DNA of 64,000 nucleotides. Origin: Candidatus Methanosphaera massiliense. GTDB taxonomy: Archaea > Methanobacteriota > Methanobacteria > Methanobacteriales > Methanobacteriaceae. The DNA lies in the NCBI RefSeq assembly GCF_028890305.1, contig NZ_JARBXM010000001.1, positions 2,501-66,500 of the forward strand, read 5' to 3'. Made by a program: the position numbers and the translations under genes. Below the pieces are notes generated by a model. The model did no database searches. It was not told the origin of the DNA and worked only from the letters and a program-made list of their open reading frames with translations. This document shows, piece after piece, positions 1 to 9,673 of this stretch; positions within the stretch are counted from its first letter, which is position 1, and each line of letters starts with the position of its first letter.

Positions 1-95
1 GTACCAGTTCATGTGTTTCGCTTTTTGTAGCACATACTATACTCACCACAAGAACCATCACAAGAAAAATAGAAAATACTGCACAAAAATATTTT
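1..95 (-). CDS. possible start of a secreted or membrane protein, cut by the left edge
   Basis: On the minus strand an open frame runs from about position 95 off the left edge and encodes a hydrophobic stretch (FCAVFSIFLVMVLVVSIVCA) followed by a polar TKSETHE segment, which looks like a signal peptide or membrane anchor. The first in-frame ATG is at 58..56, inside the hydrophobic run, and a stop codon lies just upstream of the frame, so the true start is unclear. Only about 30 codons are visible. The call rests on the hydrophobic pattern alone, and it could be a degenerate remnant. Confidence 0.25.
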
Positions 96-231
96 GTAGA
101 ATATAATTATCTAACAAAAAAGATAGATAAAAAAAAGTACAGAGAACATAATATAATAAAAAAAATTCAATATTATCTTATAACAGGAAATATATGATAA
201 AATAGAATAATCCCTTTTTTTCATCAATTAA

Positions 232-1266
232 ATGAGTGTTTCTATGAATGGTATAAAAATTAGTAAAAAAAATGCAAATGAATTACGAAAAAAATTAATC
301 AAAGAAAATCAAGTGAACATGGAGTATAAGATACGAAATGATAAGACAAATGTATATATTCCACTTAGTGATAACTATGACAAAACACTGATTAAGAAAC
401 TATCAGAAGAATATCCCTTTAAACTGGATAACTATGATTTTTCTATGTCAAGACACAGAGCAAAAAATTTCATGGAATATTTAAATGATAAAATACCTGA
501 AAAAGAATTAAAAGATATAAGAAAATCATTTGATATAATTGGGGATATTGTTATACTAGAAATTCCACCAGAACTAGAAAATGAGAAAAAAATTATTGGT
601 GAAGCAGTTCTTAAATTCACAAAAAGAAGAAGTGTATACTACAAGAAAAGTAAAATTCATGGAGTTAGAAGAACACGTGACTTAGAATTTCTTGCAGGAG
701 TTGATGATTTAGAAACTATTCATAAAGAATATGGTATCCGATTTAAACTAAATCCTTCAACAGTATACTTTAGTCCAAGACTTGCTACTGAAAGATCCAG
801 AGTAGTAAATGAAGTGAAAGAAGATGAGATAATTATAGATTTCTTTGCTGGTATTGGTTCTTTTCCTATAAGTATTGCTCATGTGAAAAAATGTAAAATA
901 TATAGTGTGGATATTAATCCTGAAGCATACAAGTATGTTAACGAAAATATAAAACTTAATAAACTTGTTGGAGAAGTAATTCCTATTGAAGGTGATATAA
1001 GAAATGTTATAGTTGACCTTCCATTAGCTGACAGAATAATTATGAATCTGCCTGGAATGGCTAAGGACTTCCTGGATATAGCAGTTAATCATCTGAAAAA
1101 GGGAGGTATTCTAAATTATTATGAATTTGCATCAGATTATGAAACCGTTATTAACCGTGTGAAAAATGTTGCATATCCACGAAAAGCTGAAATACTTAAC
1201 ATTAGAAAAGTAAAATCCCAAAGCCCGGGAGTATGGCATATCGGTGTGGATGCAAAAATTATCTAA
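232..1266 (+). CDS. trm5: tRNA (guanine-N1-)-methyltransferase Trm5
   Basis: The 344-residue protein matches archaeal Trm5, which uses S-adenosylmethionine to methylate G37 next to the anticodon in the cytoplasm. The N-terminal third is the RNA-recognising part. The C-terminal half is a Rossmann methyltransferase with YFSPRLATERSRV near residue 177, the SAM-binding FFAGIGSFPI near 204 and MNLPG near 273, the equivalent of the NPPY-type catalytic motif. Length fits the Trm5b/c forms. No clear ribosome binding site precedes ATG 232, and ATG 244 is an alternative start. The gene stands alone and converges on mtnA. Confidence 0.93.
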   Translation: MSVSMNGIKISKKNANELRKKLIKENQVNMEYKIRNDKTNVYIPLSDNYDKTLIKKLSEEYPFKLDNYDFSMSRHRAKNFMEYLNDKIPEKELKDIRKSFDIIGDIVILEIPPELENEKKIIGEAVLKFTKRRSVYYKKSKIHGVRRTRDLEFLAGVDDLETIHKEYGIRFKLNPSTVYFSPRLATERSRVVNEVKEDEIIIDFFAGIGSFPISIAHVKKCKIYSVDINPEAYKYVNENIKLNKLVGEVIPIEGDIRNVIVDLPLADRIIMNLPGMAKDFLDIAVNHLKKGGILNYYEFASDYETVINRVKNVAYPRKAEILNIRKVKSQSPGVWHIGVDAKII

Positions 1267-1299
1267 AAAAAAGAGGAAATTTAGGTTAAGGTGTTAATT

Positions 1300-2253
1300 T
1301 TATAATGGTTTTTTAATACCTTCCTCTGTTATGATTCCTGTTATTAAATTTGATTCAACAATGTCAAATGCAGGATTTTCTACTCTTGTTTCTTCTCTTG
1401 CAATATATTTTCCATTAACTACCAGTACCTCTTCAGGATTTCTTTCTTCTATTTTTGTATCGAAAATATTATTTTCAAAGTCAAATGTACTTATTGGTGC
1501 TGCTACATAAAATGGTATATTATATCTTTTTGCTGCTAGTGCAACCATTAAGGAACCTATTTTATTTGCTACTCCGCCCTTGGCTACTCTGTCAGCTCCT
1601 ATAACCACTTTATCAACTTCACCTTTCTGCATCATATGTCCTGCTGCTCCGTCTACTATGAGTCTTACAGGTATATTTTCCTCCTGCATTTCAAATACAC
1701 TTAATCTTGCACCCTGAAGTACTGGTCTTGTCTCATCACAAATTACATTAATATTCTTATCATGTTCATTTGCTGCTCTTATTACACCTAATGCTGTTCC
1801 ATATCCTGCACATGCCAGTGCTCCTGCATTACAGTGTGTTAGTATAGTATCACCATCATCTATAACAGTATTTCCATATTCACCTATTTTTTTGTTGATT
1901 GATATGTCCTCTTTTTCCATTTGTATTGCTGTATCCACTGCTGTGTTTCCTTGTTCTACTGATTTTAGTACTTTATCTACTGCCCAGAACAGATTAATTG
2001 CTGTTGGTCTTGCCTGTTTTATTTCCTGTCCTGCTTGTTCTAAGTTTTCACCCTGTACTTCTGCTAGTGCCATTGCATATGCTGCTGATACACCAATTGC
2101 TGGTGCTCCTCGTACTTTCATTGTTTTTATTGCTGTGATTACTTCCTGATAAGTTTTACATTCACAGTATTCTATTTCATGTGGCAATATTGTTTGATCT
2201 AACAGGTATAATTTATTGTCTTTCCAGTATAATGTTTCTATCATAACACTCAT
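1300..2253 (-). CDS. mtnA: S-methyl-5-thioribose-1-phosphate isomerase family protein (eIF2B-like)
   Basis: The 317-residue protein belongs to the MtnA/eIF2B-alpha sugar-phosphate isomerase family. It shows the KVRGAPAIG substrate loop near residue 47, the catalytic-cysteine segment THCNAGALACAGYGTALG near 139 and IGADRVAKGGVANKIG near 218 with the catalytic aspartate. The expected reaction is methylthioribose-1-phosphate to methylthioribulose-1-phosphate in methionine salvage; a related archaeal role as ribose-1,5-bisphosphate isomerase cannot be excluded. GGAG lies 3 nt before ATG 2253 and 12 nt before ATG 2244, so the start is uncertain by three codons. It follows nifB by about 150 nt and is probably a separate unit. 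Confidence 0.88.
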   Translation of the reverse strand: MSVMIETLYWKDNKLYLLDQTILPHEIEYCECKTYQEVITAIKTMKVRGAPAIGVSAAYAMALAEVQGENLEQAGQEIKQARPTAINLFWAVDKVLKSVEQGNTAVDTAIQMEKEDISINKKIGEYGNTVIDDGDTILTHCNAGALACAGYGTALGVIRAANEHDKNINVICDETRPVLQGARLSVFEMQEENIPVRLIVDGAAGHMMQKGEVDKVVIGADRVAKGGVANKIGSLMVALAAKRYNIPFYVAAPISTFDFENNIFDTKIEERNPEEVLVVNGKYIAREETRVENPAFDIVESNLITGIITEEGIKKPL

Positions 2254-2401
2254 TTACTCCATAATATTTTCTTTTTAGATTATTTACAATTCTCTTTACT
2301 TATTACATTATATTTATTTTATAGAATTAGAATCTAACTACTTTTAATTTTATAGAAAAAAAAAGATTTAAAAAAAGGGGATTGGTGGTTATTATAGGGT
2401 A

Positions 2402-3271
2402 CTAATAATGACTATTAGGCACCATTTCTAGTGAGAAATCCTGATTCTTCTTGCCAGGTATTCCAAATGCATCTGCCCTGCACTGAGTACAAGCCCGGAA
2501 TACTGGAAGATATTCCTCAACTTCCTCTCTTACGGTGCTTAACATTCCACATCCTGGTCTTTCAACATCCTTAAATTTATTGAGTGGAATTAGTGGCAGT
2601 ACATTCATAATTGATGCACCCTTACTTTTCACAACTCTTGCAATCTCAACTATATGCTTATCATTAACACCTGGTATAAGTACACTGTTAACCTTTACTA
2701 TTACTCCGAGATTTGATAACATCTCTATACCCTTCAACTGATTTTCCAGCAGTATGTTGAATCCATCTATTCCATGATAGACTTCACCATCATATTCTAT
2801 GTCATCATATATCTGAGCACCAATCTCCGGGTCTACAGCATTTACTGTGACAGTCACTGTCTTTACTCCTACCTCTGCTATTTCCTCAGCATATCTTGGT
2901 AGTAGCAATCCATTAGTACTCATACATAGAATTAAATCCGGAAATTCCTCCCGTACTCTTCTGAATAACTCCAGTGTACCTGAGTTACATAAGGAGTCAC
3001 CTGGACCTGCTACGCCAACTACACTAATAGGCATTTTACTAGTTGTTTCGCGTATATGTTCTAAAGCCTGATCTACTGTCATGACACATGAAGCTACTCC
3101 AGGCCTATTTTCCTTGCCATCTAGTTTTCTTGTGCAGAATCCACATTGTATGTTACAGCTTGGTGCTATAGGTATATGGATTCTTCCTACTTTATCATGT
3201 ATCTTCTCATTAAAGCAGGGGTGTGCCTGTGTTACATGGGCAAAGTGTTTCATCCTCTTTTCATCATCCAT
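2402..3271 (-). CDS. nifB: NifB-type radical SAM FeS-cluster (L-cluster) synthase
   Basis: The 289-residue protein is a stand-alone NifB core without the C-terminal NifX-like domain of many bacterial NifBs. It carries HPCF (Cys19), the radical-SAM triad C39-x3-C43-x2-C46, VGVAGPGDSL near residue 83, and the C-terminal ACTQCRADAFG segment. NifB fuses two [4Fe-4S] clusters and inserts carbide and sulfur to give the [8Fe-9S-C] L-cluster. It is the last gene of the mmp operon, 61 nt after mmp17, with GGAGTG before its ATG. No nifHDKEN genes are in the window, so a role in methyl-coenzyme M reductase activation rather than nitrogenase is the inferred job. Confidence 0.92.
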   Translation of the reverse strand: MDDEKRMKHFAHVTQAHPCFNEKIHDKVGRIHIPIAPSCNIQCGFCTRKLDGKENRPGVASCVMTVDQALEHIRETTSKMPISVVGVAGPGDSLCNSGTLELFRRVREEFPDLILCMSTNGLLLPRYAEEIAEVGVKTVTVTVNAVDPEIGAQIYDDIEYDGEVYHGIDGFNILLENQLKGIEMLSNLGVIVKVNSVLIPGVNDKHIVEIARVVKSKGASIMNVLPLIPLNKFKDVERPGCGMLSTVREEVEEYLPVFRACTQCRADAFGIPGKKNQDFSLEMVPNSHY

Positions 3272-3332
3272 AATAAAAACACTCCTTATTATGTTACTGG
3301 TTTTACATGCCAGCCATGATATTCACTAATCT

Positions 3333-3884
3333 TTATTGATTTTTTACTTCTTCAATTACTTCATTAAATTTCTTGTTCCATTTTTCATCAATAATTTCAT
3401 CACTACTCATGAGACAGACAAGATTTCCTTCACTTGCATTACGTGTCATACGGAATCCTTCAGGCATTACCCTGAATAATGCATCATATACTCTGCGTTT
3501 TAGTTCTTTTGATGGGTCAACAACCATTAGATTCTCAGGGTCTATTGTCGGATTAGATATTTCAATCTTATACCTGTCTGGCTGTGCAACATTAACACGG
3601 CCTTCCTCTCTCCATAATACTCTTAACAAGTCAGGAGTATAATTCTCATTATCTATAAGTATCTTTAGTAAATCACCCTCATACTTATATGATGCCATGT
3701 CTTTCAGGTATATTGGCTGAGAAGCTTTCTCTAATTTTACAACAGCTATGAATATTGCATCTCTTGGGTCTATAAATACTTTCACTGCATTAATTGCACG
3801 TGCTAGTTTTAGTTCCTGAAGTGCATGTCTTAGTAGTGTATCATATACTTCTGCTCCTACCTCATCATAACATTCTACATACAT
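3333..3884 (-). CDS. mmp17: methanogenesis marker protein 17
   Basis: The 183-residue protein resembles the methanogen-specific marker 17 family (start MYVECYDEVGAEVYD, then a mixed alpha/beta protein with KRRVYDALFRVMPEGFRMTRN near residue 128). From family knowledge, Mmp17 copurifies with McrC, Mmp3 and Mmp7 in the ATP-dependent activation complex of methyl-coenzyme M reductase. GGAGG sits 10 nt before ATG 3884. It lies between mmp15 and nifB in one minus-strand operon. The family assignment is from memory of the sequence pattern. Confidence 0.85.
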   Translation of the reverse strand: MYVECYDEVGAEVYDTLLRHALQELKLARAINAVKVFIDPRDAIFIAVVKLEKASQPIYLKDMASYKYEGDLLKILIDNENYTPDLLRVLWREEGRVNVAQPDRYKIEISNPTIDPENLMVVDPSKELKRRVYDALFRVMPEGFRMTRNASEGNLVCLMSSDEIIDEKWNKKFNEVIEEVKNQ

Positions 3885-3922
3885 CTTAAGTTAACCTCCA
3901 CAAATAAAATGATATAAAATTC

Positions 3923-5176
3923 TTAGTATTTTTTACTATCATCAATATCTGTATCTTTAAGTCCTGATACTAGCATTGCTGCTCCTATAGAACCAATGTA
4001 CTGTGAATATTCTGGTACAATTATCTCTATTCCACCAAGAATGTCCTGTACAGCATCTACTAATCCGCCAATTAGTGATGTTCCACCTACCTGTATTAAT
4101 GGTTCACGAATATCAATTTCCTGTAATTGCTGTTCATATACCTGTTCTGCTACAGAGTGACATGCAGCACTAGCAGCATCTTCCTTCTTTGCTCCTCCTG
4201 CAAGAGATGTTACAAGGTCCTGTATACCGAATACAATACAGTAACTGTTTAGTAATGCGTTTTTATAGTTACCTTTCTGTGCCAGTGGTCCTAGTTCTGT
4301 AATATCCACCTCTAGTCTTCTACTGGTCATATCTAGGAAACGTCCTGATGCACCAGCACATATACCACCCATGGTAAAGTTATCAGGTATACCATTATTT
4401 ACAGTGATTACCTTGTTATCCATACCACCAATATCCAGTACTGTTGCTTCTCCTTTCTGAGCATCAGCCAGATATACGGCACCCTTACTGTTAACAGATA
4501 TTTCTTCCTGTATAAGTTTTGCTCCAAGAGCTTTTCCTATGGTCATACGTCCATAACCAGTTGTTCCTATTGCTTCCACATCGCCTAAGTTATAGTCTGT
4601 TTCTGCAAATGCTTGTTTCATTGCATCATCAGTACATCCCAGTATATCTCCTGTCGGAACCCATCCTGTACCTATTACTTCATCATTTTCCATGAGTGCT
4701 ACTTTTGTTGTGGTGGATCCGCTGTCTATTCCAAGAGTAAGTCCTTCCTGTTTTTCACGTGCAAGTATACTTTTTCGTGATACAACTGTTGTTAATGCTT
4801 CCATACGTATAAATAACTCTGATGCTTTTGTTTTCTCTGTGAAGGAGTATGTTACTACTGGCAGGTCTGTATTATTTTGGATTAATCTACGTACTTCATT
4901 TCTTGTAATAGCTGCTTCTGCACATCTGAAACAGGTACATATGAATACTGCATCTGCCTCGTTTTTACCTTCTACTAATGACATTGCTCTTGCTATCATC
5001 AGTTTTAAACTAGAACTTGCACAGTTTAAACCAAATTTTTCAAATGCTTCGTCAATATCATCAAGGTTTACATCAGGTAATACCATCTGTGCTCCGAACA
5101 TTTCAGCTGCTTTTTCTATTTCCTTTTGTATACCACTGTATTCAGTACCACATGATAATTGTGCTATCTTTATCAT
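3923..5176 (-). CDS. mmp15: methanogenesis marker protein 15 (BadF/BcrA-type ATPase activator)
   Basis: The 417-residue protein has an N-terminal region with a Cys pair ([11 protein letters not shown] near residue 80) and a C-terminal ASKHA ATPase domain: phosphate-1 motif [13 protein letters not shown] near 149 and [13 protein letters not shown] near 270, the cysteine loop that in 2-hydroxyacyl-CoA dehydratase activators holds a subunit-bridging [4Fe-4S] cluster. It is therefore predicted to be an ATP-driven low-potential electron injector. Its ribosome binding site lies within the terminal Glu codons (GAG GAG GAG GAA) of the preceding gene, with the stop one base before ATG 5176, indicating translational coupling. 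Confidence 0.87.
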   Translation of the reverse strand: MIKIAQLSCGTEYSGIQKEIEKAAEMFGAQMVLPDVNLDDIDEAFEKFGLNCASSSLKLMIARAMSLVEGKNEADAVFICTCFRCAEAAITRNEVRRLIQNNTDLPVVTYSFTEKTKASELFIRMEALTTVVSRKSILAREKQEGLTLGIDSGSTTTKVALMENDEVIGTGWVPTGDILGCTDDAMKQAFAETDYNLGDVEAIGTTGYGRMTIGKALGAKLIQEEISVNSKGAVYLADAQKGEATVLDIGGMDNKVITVNNGIPDNFTMGGICAGASGRFLDMTSRRLEVDITELGPLAQKGNYKNALLNSYCIVFGIQDLVTSLAGGAKKEDAASAACHSVAEQVYEQQLQEIDIREPLIQVGGTSLIGGLVDAVQDILGGIEIIVPEYSQYIGSIGAAMLVSGLKDTDIDDSKKY

Positions 5177-5177
5177 A

Positions 5178-5624
5178 TTATTCCTCCTCCTCTTTTAGAT
5201 TGTCAAGAAATGTATTTATTTTATACACCATTTCTACTGTAGCATCTCTAGATGTTGGGTACTCTAATTCAAGAATTGGAATGTTTCGTCTTCTTAGTGA
5301 AAATACTGTTAATTCTGCAGAACGTGCGCATCCCACACATCCAAATCCATATGGTGCTTCACTCATTATTATTGCTGCTTCTGCTTGTTCTATTATTGGT
5401 CCAAATAGAGACATACGACCTCTTACACCGGAAGGCACTTCAATTGCAGCATATTTAAGTCCATTTATTGGGTCTTCTTCTGTCATGTTAAATGGTGGCG
5501 CATCTATATCCGGACTTGTTACTTTCTGCTTCATTTCTTTTTGAACTACTAGCGGTTCATGTCCACTTCTAACTATCATGTCTGCTAGAATCATAGAGTT
5601 AGGTGGAAATATTGCAACTTTCAT
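5178..5624 (-). CDS. mmp5: methanogenesis marker 5-type protein, copy 2
   Basis: The 148-residue protein fits the methanogen-specific marker 5 family. It contains PPFNM near residue 43, [13 protein letters not shown] near 64, a conserved CVGCAR motif near 96 and [11 protein letters not shown] near 115. Function is unknown; the Cys-x2-Cys suggests metal or cluster binding. It is a tandem paralog of the gene just upstream (5627..6268), which has the same motifs in the same order. AAGGAG precedes the ATG, and the gene is coupled to mmp15 downstream. Confidence 0.78.
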   Translation of the reverse strand: MKVAIFPPNSMILADMIVRSGHEPLVVQKEMKQKVTSPDIDAPPFNMTEEDPINGLKYAAIEVPSGVRGRMSLFGPIIEQAEAAIIMSEAPYGFGCVGCARSAELTVFSLRRRNIPILELEYPTSRDATVEMVYKINTFLDNLKEEEE

Positions 5625-5626
5625 AA

Positions 5627-6268
5627 TTATTTATTCTCCTTATTAAATCTTTCTTCTTGTTCTACTTCATTTACTATATTTCTAAATTCATAGGGTGTTA
5701 TTTTTTTATTAGATGGTCTTAACTCTACAGTTAAGTTATCATCATTTATTATTCCCGGCTTTATCTCATCAGTTCCCAGTTTCTGAAGAAAATCATTTAC
5801 TCTATTAATTAGACTTATTATTTCATCTCTATTAGTAGGGTATGCTAATTCTAGTATAGGAATATTCTTCTGTTTTAGTAATTTCACTACTAATTTATAT
5901 TGATTTGCACAGCCAATACAGCTGAATAATATTAACTCATTTAGATTGTCATACATGTGCTTATACTTACGTGGAGGCGGTCCTAATATTATTGCCGCTT
6001 CTGAATTCTGAATTATATTATCAAATAATGATAAACGTCCTCTTAATCCTGATGGTGTTTCACAGGAGGCATATTTATTACCAGCCATTACTTCATGTCC
6101 TTTCATATTAAATGGTGGCTCATCACGGTCAAAAGCTTCATCTGCATATGGGTCTCTGTCACGTAATTTATCTTCACTCATATTTGTTGCTGATAATACT
6201 TCATGACCATTCTTTGTTACTAGATGTGTGATTATCATTGCAAGGTCAGGTAGTACTGCAACCTCCAT
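5627..6268 (-). CDS. methanogenesis marker 5-like protein, copy 1 (longer paralog)
   Basis: The 213-residue protein is a clear paralog of its downstream neighbour: PPFNM near residue 51, [13 protein letters not shown] near 69, CIGCAN near 115 and [12 protein letters not shown] near 135 match in order and spacing. It carries an insertion before the CxGC motif ([16 protein letters not shown]) and a 50-residue C-terminal extension. The gap to the next gene is 2 nt, so the two are cotranscribed and perhaps form a heterodimer (inference). The role is unknown beyond the methanogenesis context. Confidence 0.75.
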   Translation of the reverse strand: MEVAVLPDLAMIITHLVTKNGHEVLSATNMSEDKLRDRDPYADEAFDRDEPPFNMKGHEVMAGNKYASCETPSGLRGRLSLFDNIIQNSEAAIILGPPPRKYKHMYDNLNELILFSCIGCANQYKLVVKLLKQKNIPILELAYPTNRDEIISLINRVNDFLQKLGTDEIKPGIINDDNLTVELRPSNKKITPYEFRNIVNEVEQEERFNKENK

Positions 6269-6296
6269 ATTATCATCCCATGAGTCTTTTTTCTAT

Positions 6297-6794
6297 TTAC
6301 TTGTTTTTCTCTGTTTCTTCAACTATTTTCTTAAATTCTTCTACAGGAATCTTTTTTGGAGGATTTAAGTCAACATGTTTCGGATGTTCTAATGCATAAC
6401 TTACATCAGGTAATAATTTATATTCTGCTTCTAGTTGATGGAATCCTTCACGGGCTCCTCCTCTTTTTGCCCTACATCTTCTAGGGTCACCTGGTGGAAA
6501 TCCTCTGAATTTTATGAAAATATGTGTTGGATCTAATGCTCTTGCCTTAGTAACAGCTTCCATAACATACTCCGGAACACCATTAATATTTGCTCCATAG
6601 CATGTTAGACGAATATTTATTGGTAGTTCTAGTAAATGTAAGAAGTTCATTAATTCCTTTGAACTTACAGCACATCCAGGTCCTAAAACTATCATCCTGG
6701 TTATTTTATCTTTTTGATCAGAATCCCTGTATGTTCCATCCCCCATAGGGATATGACAGAATTCTGTGTCAATATCTTTATCGTTCTTTGACAT
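6297..6794 (-). CDS. mmp6: methanogenesis marker protein 6
   Basis: The 165-residue protein resembles methanogenesis marker 6, with [15 protein letters not shown] near residue 35 and [19 protein letters not shown] near 96. Function is unknown. The frame stays open upstream to 6833, but the start at 6794 (MSKNDKD) is preferred because GGAAGGAGA lies about 10 nt before it, inside the end of mmp3. The two genes overlap by 17 nt, which implies translational coupling. The Arg/Lys-rich RRCRAKRGG stretch is notable for a predicted soluble protein. Confidence 0.78.
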   Translation of the reverse strand: MSKNDKDIDTEFCHIPMGDGTYRDSDQKDKITRMIVLGPGCAVSSKELMNFLHLLELPINIRLTCYGANINGVPEYVMEAVTKARALDPTHIFIKFRGFPPGDPRRCRAKRGGAREGFHQLEAEYKLLPDVSYALEHPKHVDLNPPKKIPVEEFKKIVEETEKNK

Positions 6795-8310
6795 AAACAG
6801 TATCTCCTTCCTTGAATGCTTTGAAGTTTTCAAATCCTGCAGTTACTTTTCCTATTATATTTGTTCCACTGAATGATTCACCAGTAGGACCAAATTCATC
6901 ATTATCTATAAATCTGATTCCTATGTTACCAACGTGTTTTGTTGCAGTGTTACTTACACAGATTTCCCATGCTTTTACTTCTCCGTCTGGTAATTTTTCA
7001 GGTATTAGACCTTTTGCTTCTTTATTCACTGCTTTAAACATTATCAGATTCATTTCAGGTATGGCCATGTTTGTTCTTAAGTGTCCTACATCACCACTTA
7101 ATAGTCCTGATATCTTTCTGAAATACCATACTGAGCTTGGACTTTCATCTTCATATAATTCTATTTCTACAAAGTCCTCTGGTGGTACTCCTAGTGTTTT
7201 TATTTTCTTGGATTTATCTATATCTACTGTGTATAATGGGTCTTGTGCTACTACCACTGCATCATCATCTGTTAGACCATCACGTGTATGTTCTATTCCT
7301 CTAGATTCTAGGTATTCATCTGCTTCTTTTTGTGTTAATGCTACTGTTGATATTCTCTCAGGATTTGTTATTATTGTTATTTTATCGTTTTCTTTAATTG
7401 TGTCTAGTAATTGCATTCCTTTTGTAACATGACCTACAATATTATGTGTTGGTACGGATACTCTGTCTTCTCTGTAGATGTATATTTTACCTACACCTGC
7501 ACCTTGATTTCTTAGAGTAACTGCACCTCTTTTTCTTTTCTCGATTACCTCAGAATCTCTTTCTAAACCTTTTAATGTATCGTTTTCGACGAATGTTTCT
7601 GATTCATAGTCTACTTTTAGTGTTCCTTTTTCTATGATTTTTAGAAAGTGTTCGAATGATACTGGTGCATCAGGGTTTGCTGTGACTTCTAAATATGTGA
7701 AGATTTCATTTCCTTCTTGTAGTTCTGTTGAGAAATCTGTTACAGCTGCACTTTTTATAACGCTTTTTCTTTCAATTACAGGTTCTATATCTATGATTTC
7801 ATCAGTATTATCTAGTTTTAGTAAGTTTCTTTTTCCACCTACTACTGTTGCGAATATTCCTTTATTTTGGTCAGGAACACCATATACTGATTGATGTTTA
7901 GATTTAGAGAAGATTATATGAGTAGCCTCATTTGAAAATCCGGATAAGCTTATTATCACATCCCACCTATTATATAAAAATTCATCATTAGTAGGTTCTA
8001 AATCAGATACTATTGAACCCATTGCTACTTCATGAGTAGTGGTCCACCGTATGACTTTACTAATAAATTCTTTATAATTATTCTTCCAGAAATCAGTTAA
8101 AATATCAGCATTTTTAACTAATTCAATAATTATACTGCCCTTTGTAGTTTTTATTTTATACTTATTAACATGGCCTTCTAGTACCTCTCTTCCTTCTATT
8201 AAGGCAATAGCTGAGCCATCTATATAAGGAGCATTTGATTTTTTTATAGCATCTTCAACGGTTGAACCAGCATTCATATCCATTTCAACATCATTGATTT
8301 TTATTTGCAT
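6778..8310 (-). CDS. mmp3: methanogenesis marker protein 3 (UPF0288)
   Basis: The 510-residue protein matches the UPF0288/marker 3 family, with a ubiquitin-like N-terminus ([21 protein letters not shown], residues 1-60) and two cyclophilin-like segments in the middle and C-terminal parts ([14 protein letters not shown] near 284, [15 protein letters not shown] near 480). Mmp3 is known to copurify with McrC, Mmp7 and Mmp17 in the MCR activation complex. It is the first gene of the seven-gene minus-strand operon ending with nifB, and the 226-nt spacer upstream must hold the operon promoter. Confidence 0.88.
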   Translation of the reverse strand: MQIKINDVEMDMNAGSTVEDAIKKSNAPYIDGSAIALIEGREVLEGHVNKYKIKTTKGSIIIELVKNADILTDFWKNNYKEFISKVIRWTTTHEVAMGSIVSDLEPTNDEFLYNRWDVIISLSGFSNEATHIIFSKSKHQSVYGVPDQNKGIFATVVGGKRNLLKLDNTDEIIDIEPVIERKSVIKSAAVTDFSTELQEGNEIFTYLEVTANPDAPVSFEHFLKIIEKGTLKVDYESETFVENDTLKGLERDSEVIEKRKRGAVTLRNQGAGVGKIYIYREDRVSVPTHNIVGHVTKGMQLLDTIKENDKITIITNPERISTVALTQKEADEYLESRGIEHTRDGLTDDDAVVVAQDPLYTVDIDKSKKIKTLGVPPEDFVEIELYEDESPSSVWYFRKISGLLSGDVGHLRTNMAIPEMNLIMFKAVNKEAKGLIPEKLPDGEVKAWEICVSNTATKHVGNIGIRFIDNDEFGPTGESFSGTNIIGKVTAGFENFKAFKEGDTVYVKER

Positions 8311-8476
8311 TTTTTCGCCTCAATAAGAACTAAAATTTTTTTTGATTGAAAAAAATTATCAATTCTTAAATATATATTAGAAATTATTTTTGAAGTATTT
8401 CTATATTTTTAATTTATAAGTTTTATAGTATTAATAACTTCTAATTAATTAGATATTATCTTAAATAAGAAGTAGT

Positions 8477-8503
8477 AAAAAAGGCTGATAATAATAAATT
8501 ATC
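8477..8503 (-). terminator. hairpin plus T-run after mmp2
   Basis: Read on the minus strand, GATAAT (8503..8498), a 5-nt loop and ATTATC (8492..8487) are followed by a run of six T (8482..8477). It lies about 35 nt after the mmp2 stop and before the promoter area of the mmp3 operon, so mmp2 probably ends here. The stem is short and AT-rich, so the T-run may do most of the work. Confidence 0.45.
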
Positions 8504-8536
8504 ATAAAAAGAGAATAAAAGGAGATTATAGTGGAT

Positions 8537-9520
8537 TTATTTGTCCTCTGAGAATCCCATGATAATTTCTGAGCTAAAATCAAAGACTGTTTTTTTATCA
8601 TTTTTGTATGACATAGATAGTTTATGATTATCTGTTACTTTACCTATACATTCTGCATTGATGTGTGAATTGTTAAGTAATCTGATTGCTTCGTCGGTTG
8701 TTTCTTCTGGTGCTGTTAGTACAAATGCACTTCCAGGATACATTTTAAACCATTGTATCCAGTCAATGTTATCTGCTCGTGGTATTTTTTCCATGTCTAT
8801 GTCTGCACCCATATTAGATGCTTCTAATAGCATTCCTAAAGTTCCTACTATTCCAGGGTTACTTATATCTTTTCCTGCATGTACTAATTGTTTTTTACCT
8901 ATTGTGTTCATTATTTTTATTTGGTCTTGAACGTATTGTGGTGTTTTATCGCTTGTTGTATCCCAGTTGATATCTGTTCCTGGGTATACTTGACCATCTA
9001 GATCTATTGCTACTATTACATTGTCATCTTTTTTTGCACCACAGCTTGGTATTATTGCATCTTTATCTACAATACCACTAATAGCAACATCTAATGCATT
9101 GTATGGTGTGTCTGGATGAGTATGACCACCAACCATTGGAACACCAAATTTCTTAACACCCTCTTTTATTCCATCCATAATTTGTGATGTGATATCAGAA
9201 TCAGATGATGATAATACATTAGTCATTCCCATTGGAAGTCCGCCCATAGCAGCTATGTCATTTACATTTACTAGTACTGAACAATAACCTGACCACCATG
9301 GGTCCACACTCATTAATGAACCCCATATACCATCAGTTGCTAGTAACATTAACTGATTATTACCTATATCTACAGCTGCTGCATCATCGCCAAAAGCTAG
9401 GTAAACATTACCTGATATATTATAAATATCTTTAAGTTTTTCACGTACATCTGCTATGGAGTGTTTTCTTGTTACTCCCTTAAATGTTCTTATTGATTCA
9501 ATTATTTCATTAAAATCCAC
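8537..9520 (-). CDS. mmp2: methanogenesis marker protein 2 (AIR synthase-related)
   Basis: The 327-residue protein belongs to the PurM/SelD/HypE-like ATP-binding superfamily, in the methanogen-specific marker 2 branch. It has GDDAAAVDIG near residue 44, NVNDIAAMGG near 86, VGGHTHPD near 130 and ISNPGIVGTLGMLLEAS near 220. The substrate is unknown. The start is a GTG (9520..9518) with GAGG 8 nt upstream; the nearby ATG at 9527 is out of frame. It is transcribed in the same direction as the mmp3 operon but is separated from it by a terminator. Confidence 0.85.
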   Translation of the reverse strand: MDFNEIIESIRTFKGVTRKHSIADVREKLKDIYNISGNVYLAFGDDAAAVDIGNNQLMLLATDGIWGSLMSVDPWWSGYCSVLVNVNDIAAMGGLPMGMTNVLSSSDSDITSQIMDGIKEGVKKFGVPMVGGHTHPDTPYNALDVAISGIVDKDAIIPSCGAKKDDNVIVAIDLDGQVYPGTDINWDTTSDKTPQYVQDQIKIMNTIGKKQLVHAGKDISNPGIVGTLGMLLEASNMGADIDMEKIPRADNIDWIQWFKMYPGSAFVLTAPEETTDEAIRLLNNSHINAECIGKVTDNHKLSMSYKNDKKTVFDFSSEIIMGFSEDK

Positions 9521-9673
9521 TGTTCATTCCTCGTTTATTCTATAAATAATGTTATGCTATGAAAAAATAAAATTATTTTATATATTCAATCTAATTAGTA
9601 GTTATGTTTTTCTAGTATAAAATAATATTATTCATTATCAATGAATAACCTTTATTGTAATTATATTCTATTA

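Noticed and set aside
2402-3271. nifB as evidence for nitrogen fixation
   Set aside because: No nitrogenase structural or scaffold genes lie in the window, and the operon partners are methanogenesis markers, so diazotrophy is not supported here.
4692-5544. Plus-strand open frames over mmp15 and the mmp5-type gene
   Set aside because: They overlap well-supported minus-strand genes, have no recognisable motifs and no good start signals.
6794-6833. A 13-residue longer start for mmp6
   Set aside because: It would lie deep in the end of mmp3 without a ribosome binding site, whereas ATG 6794 has a strong one.
8311-8476. A small gene between mmp2 and mmp3
   Set aside because: The stretch is AT-rich with frequent stops in all frames; it more likely holds the mmp3 operon promoter, though no single TATA box could be chosen with confidence.
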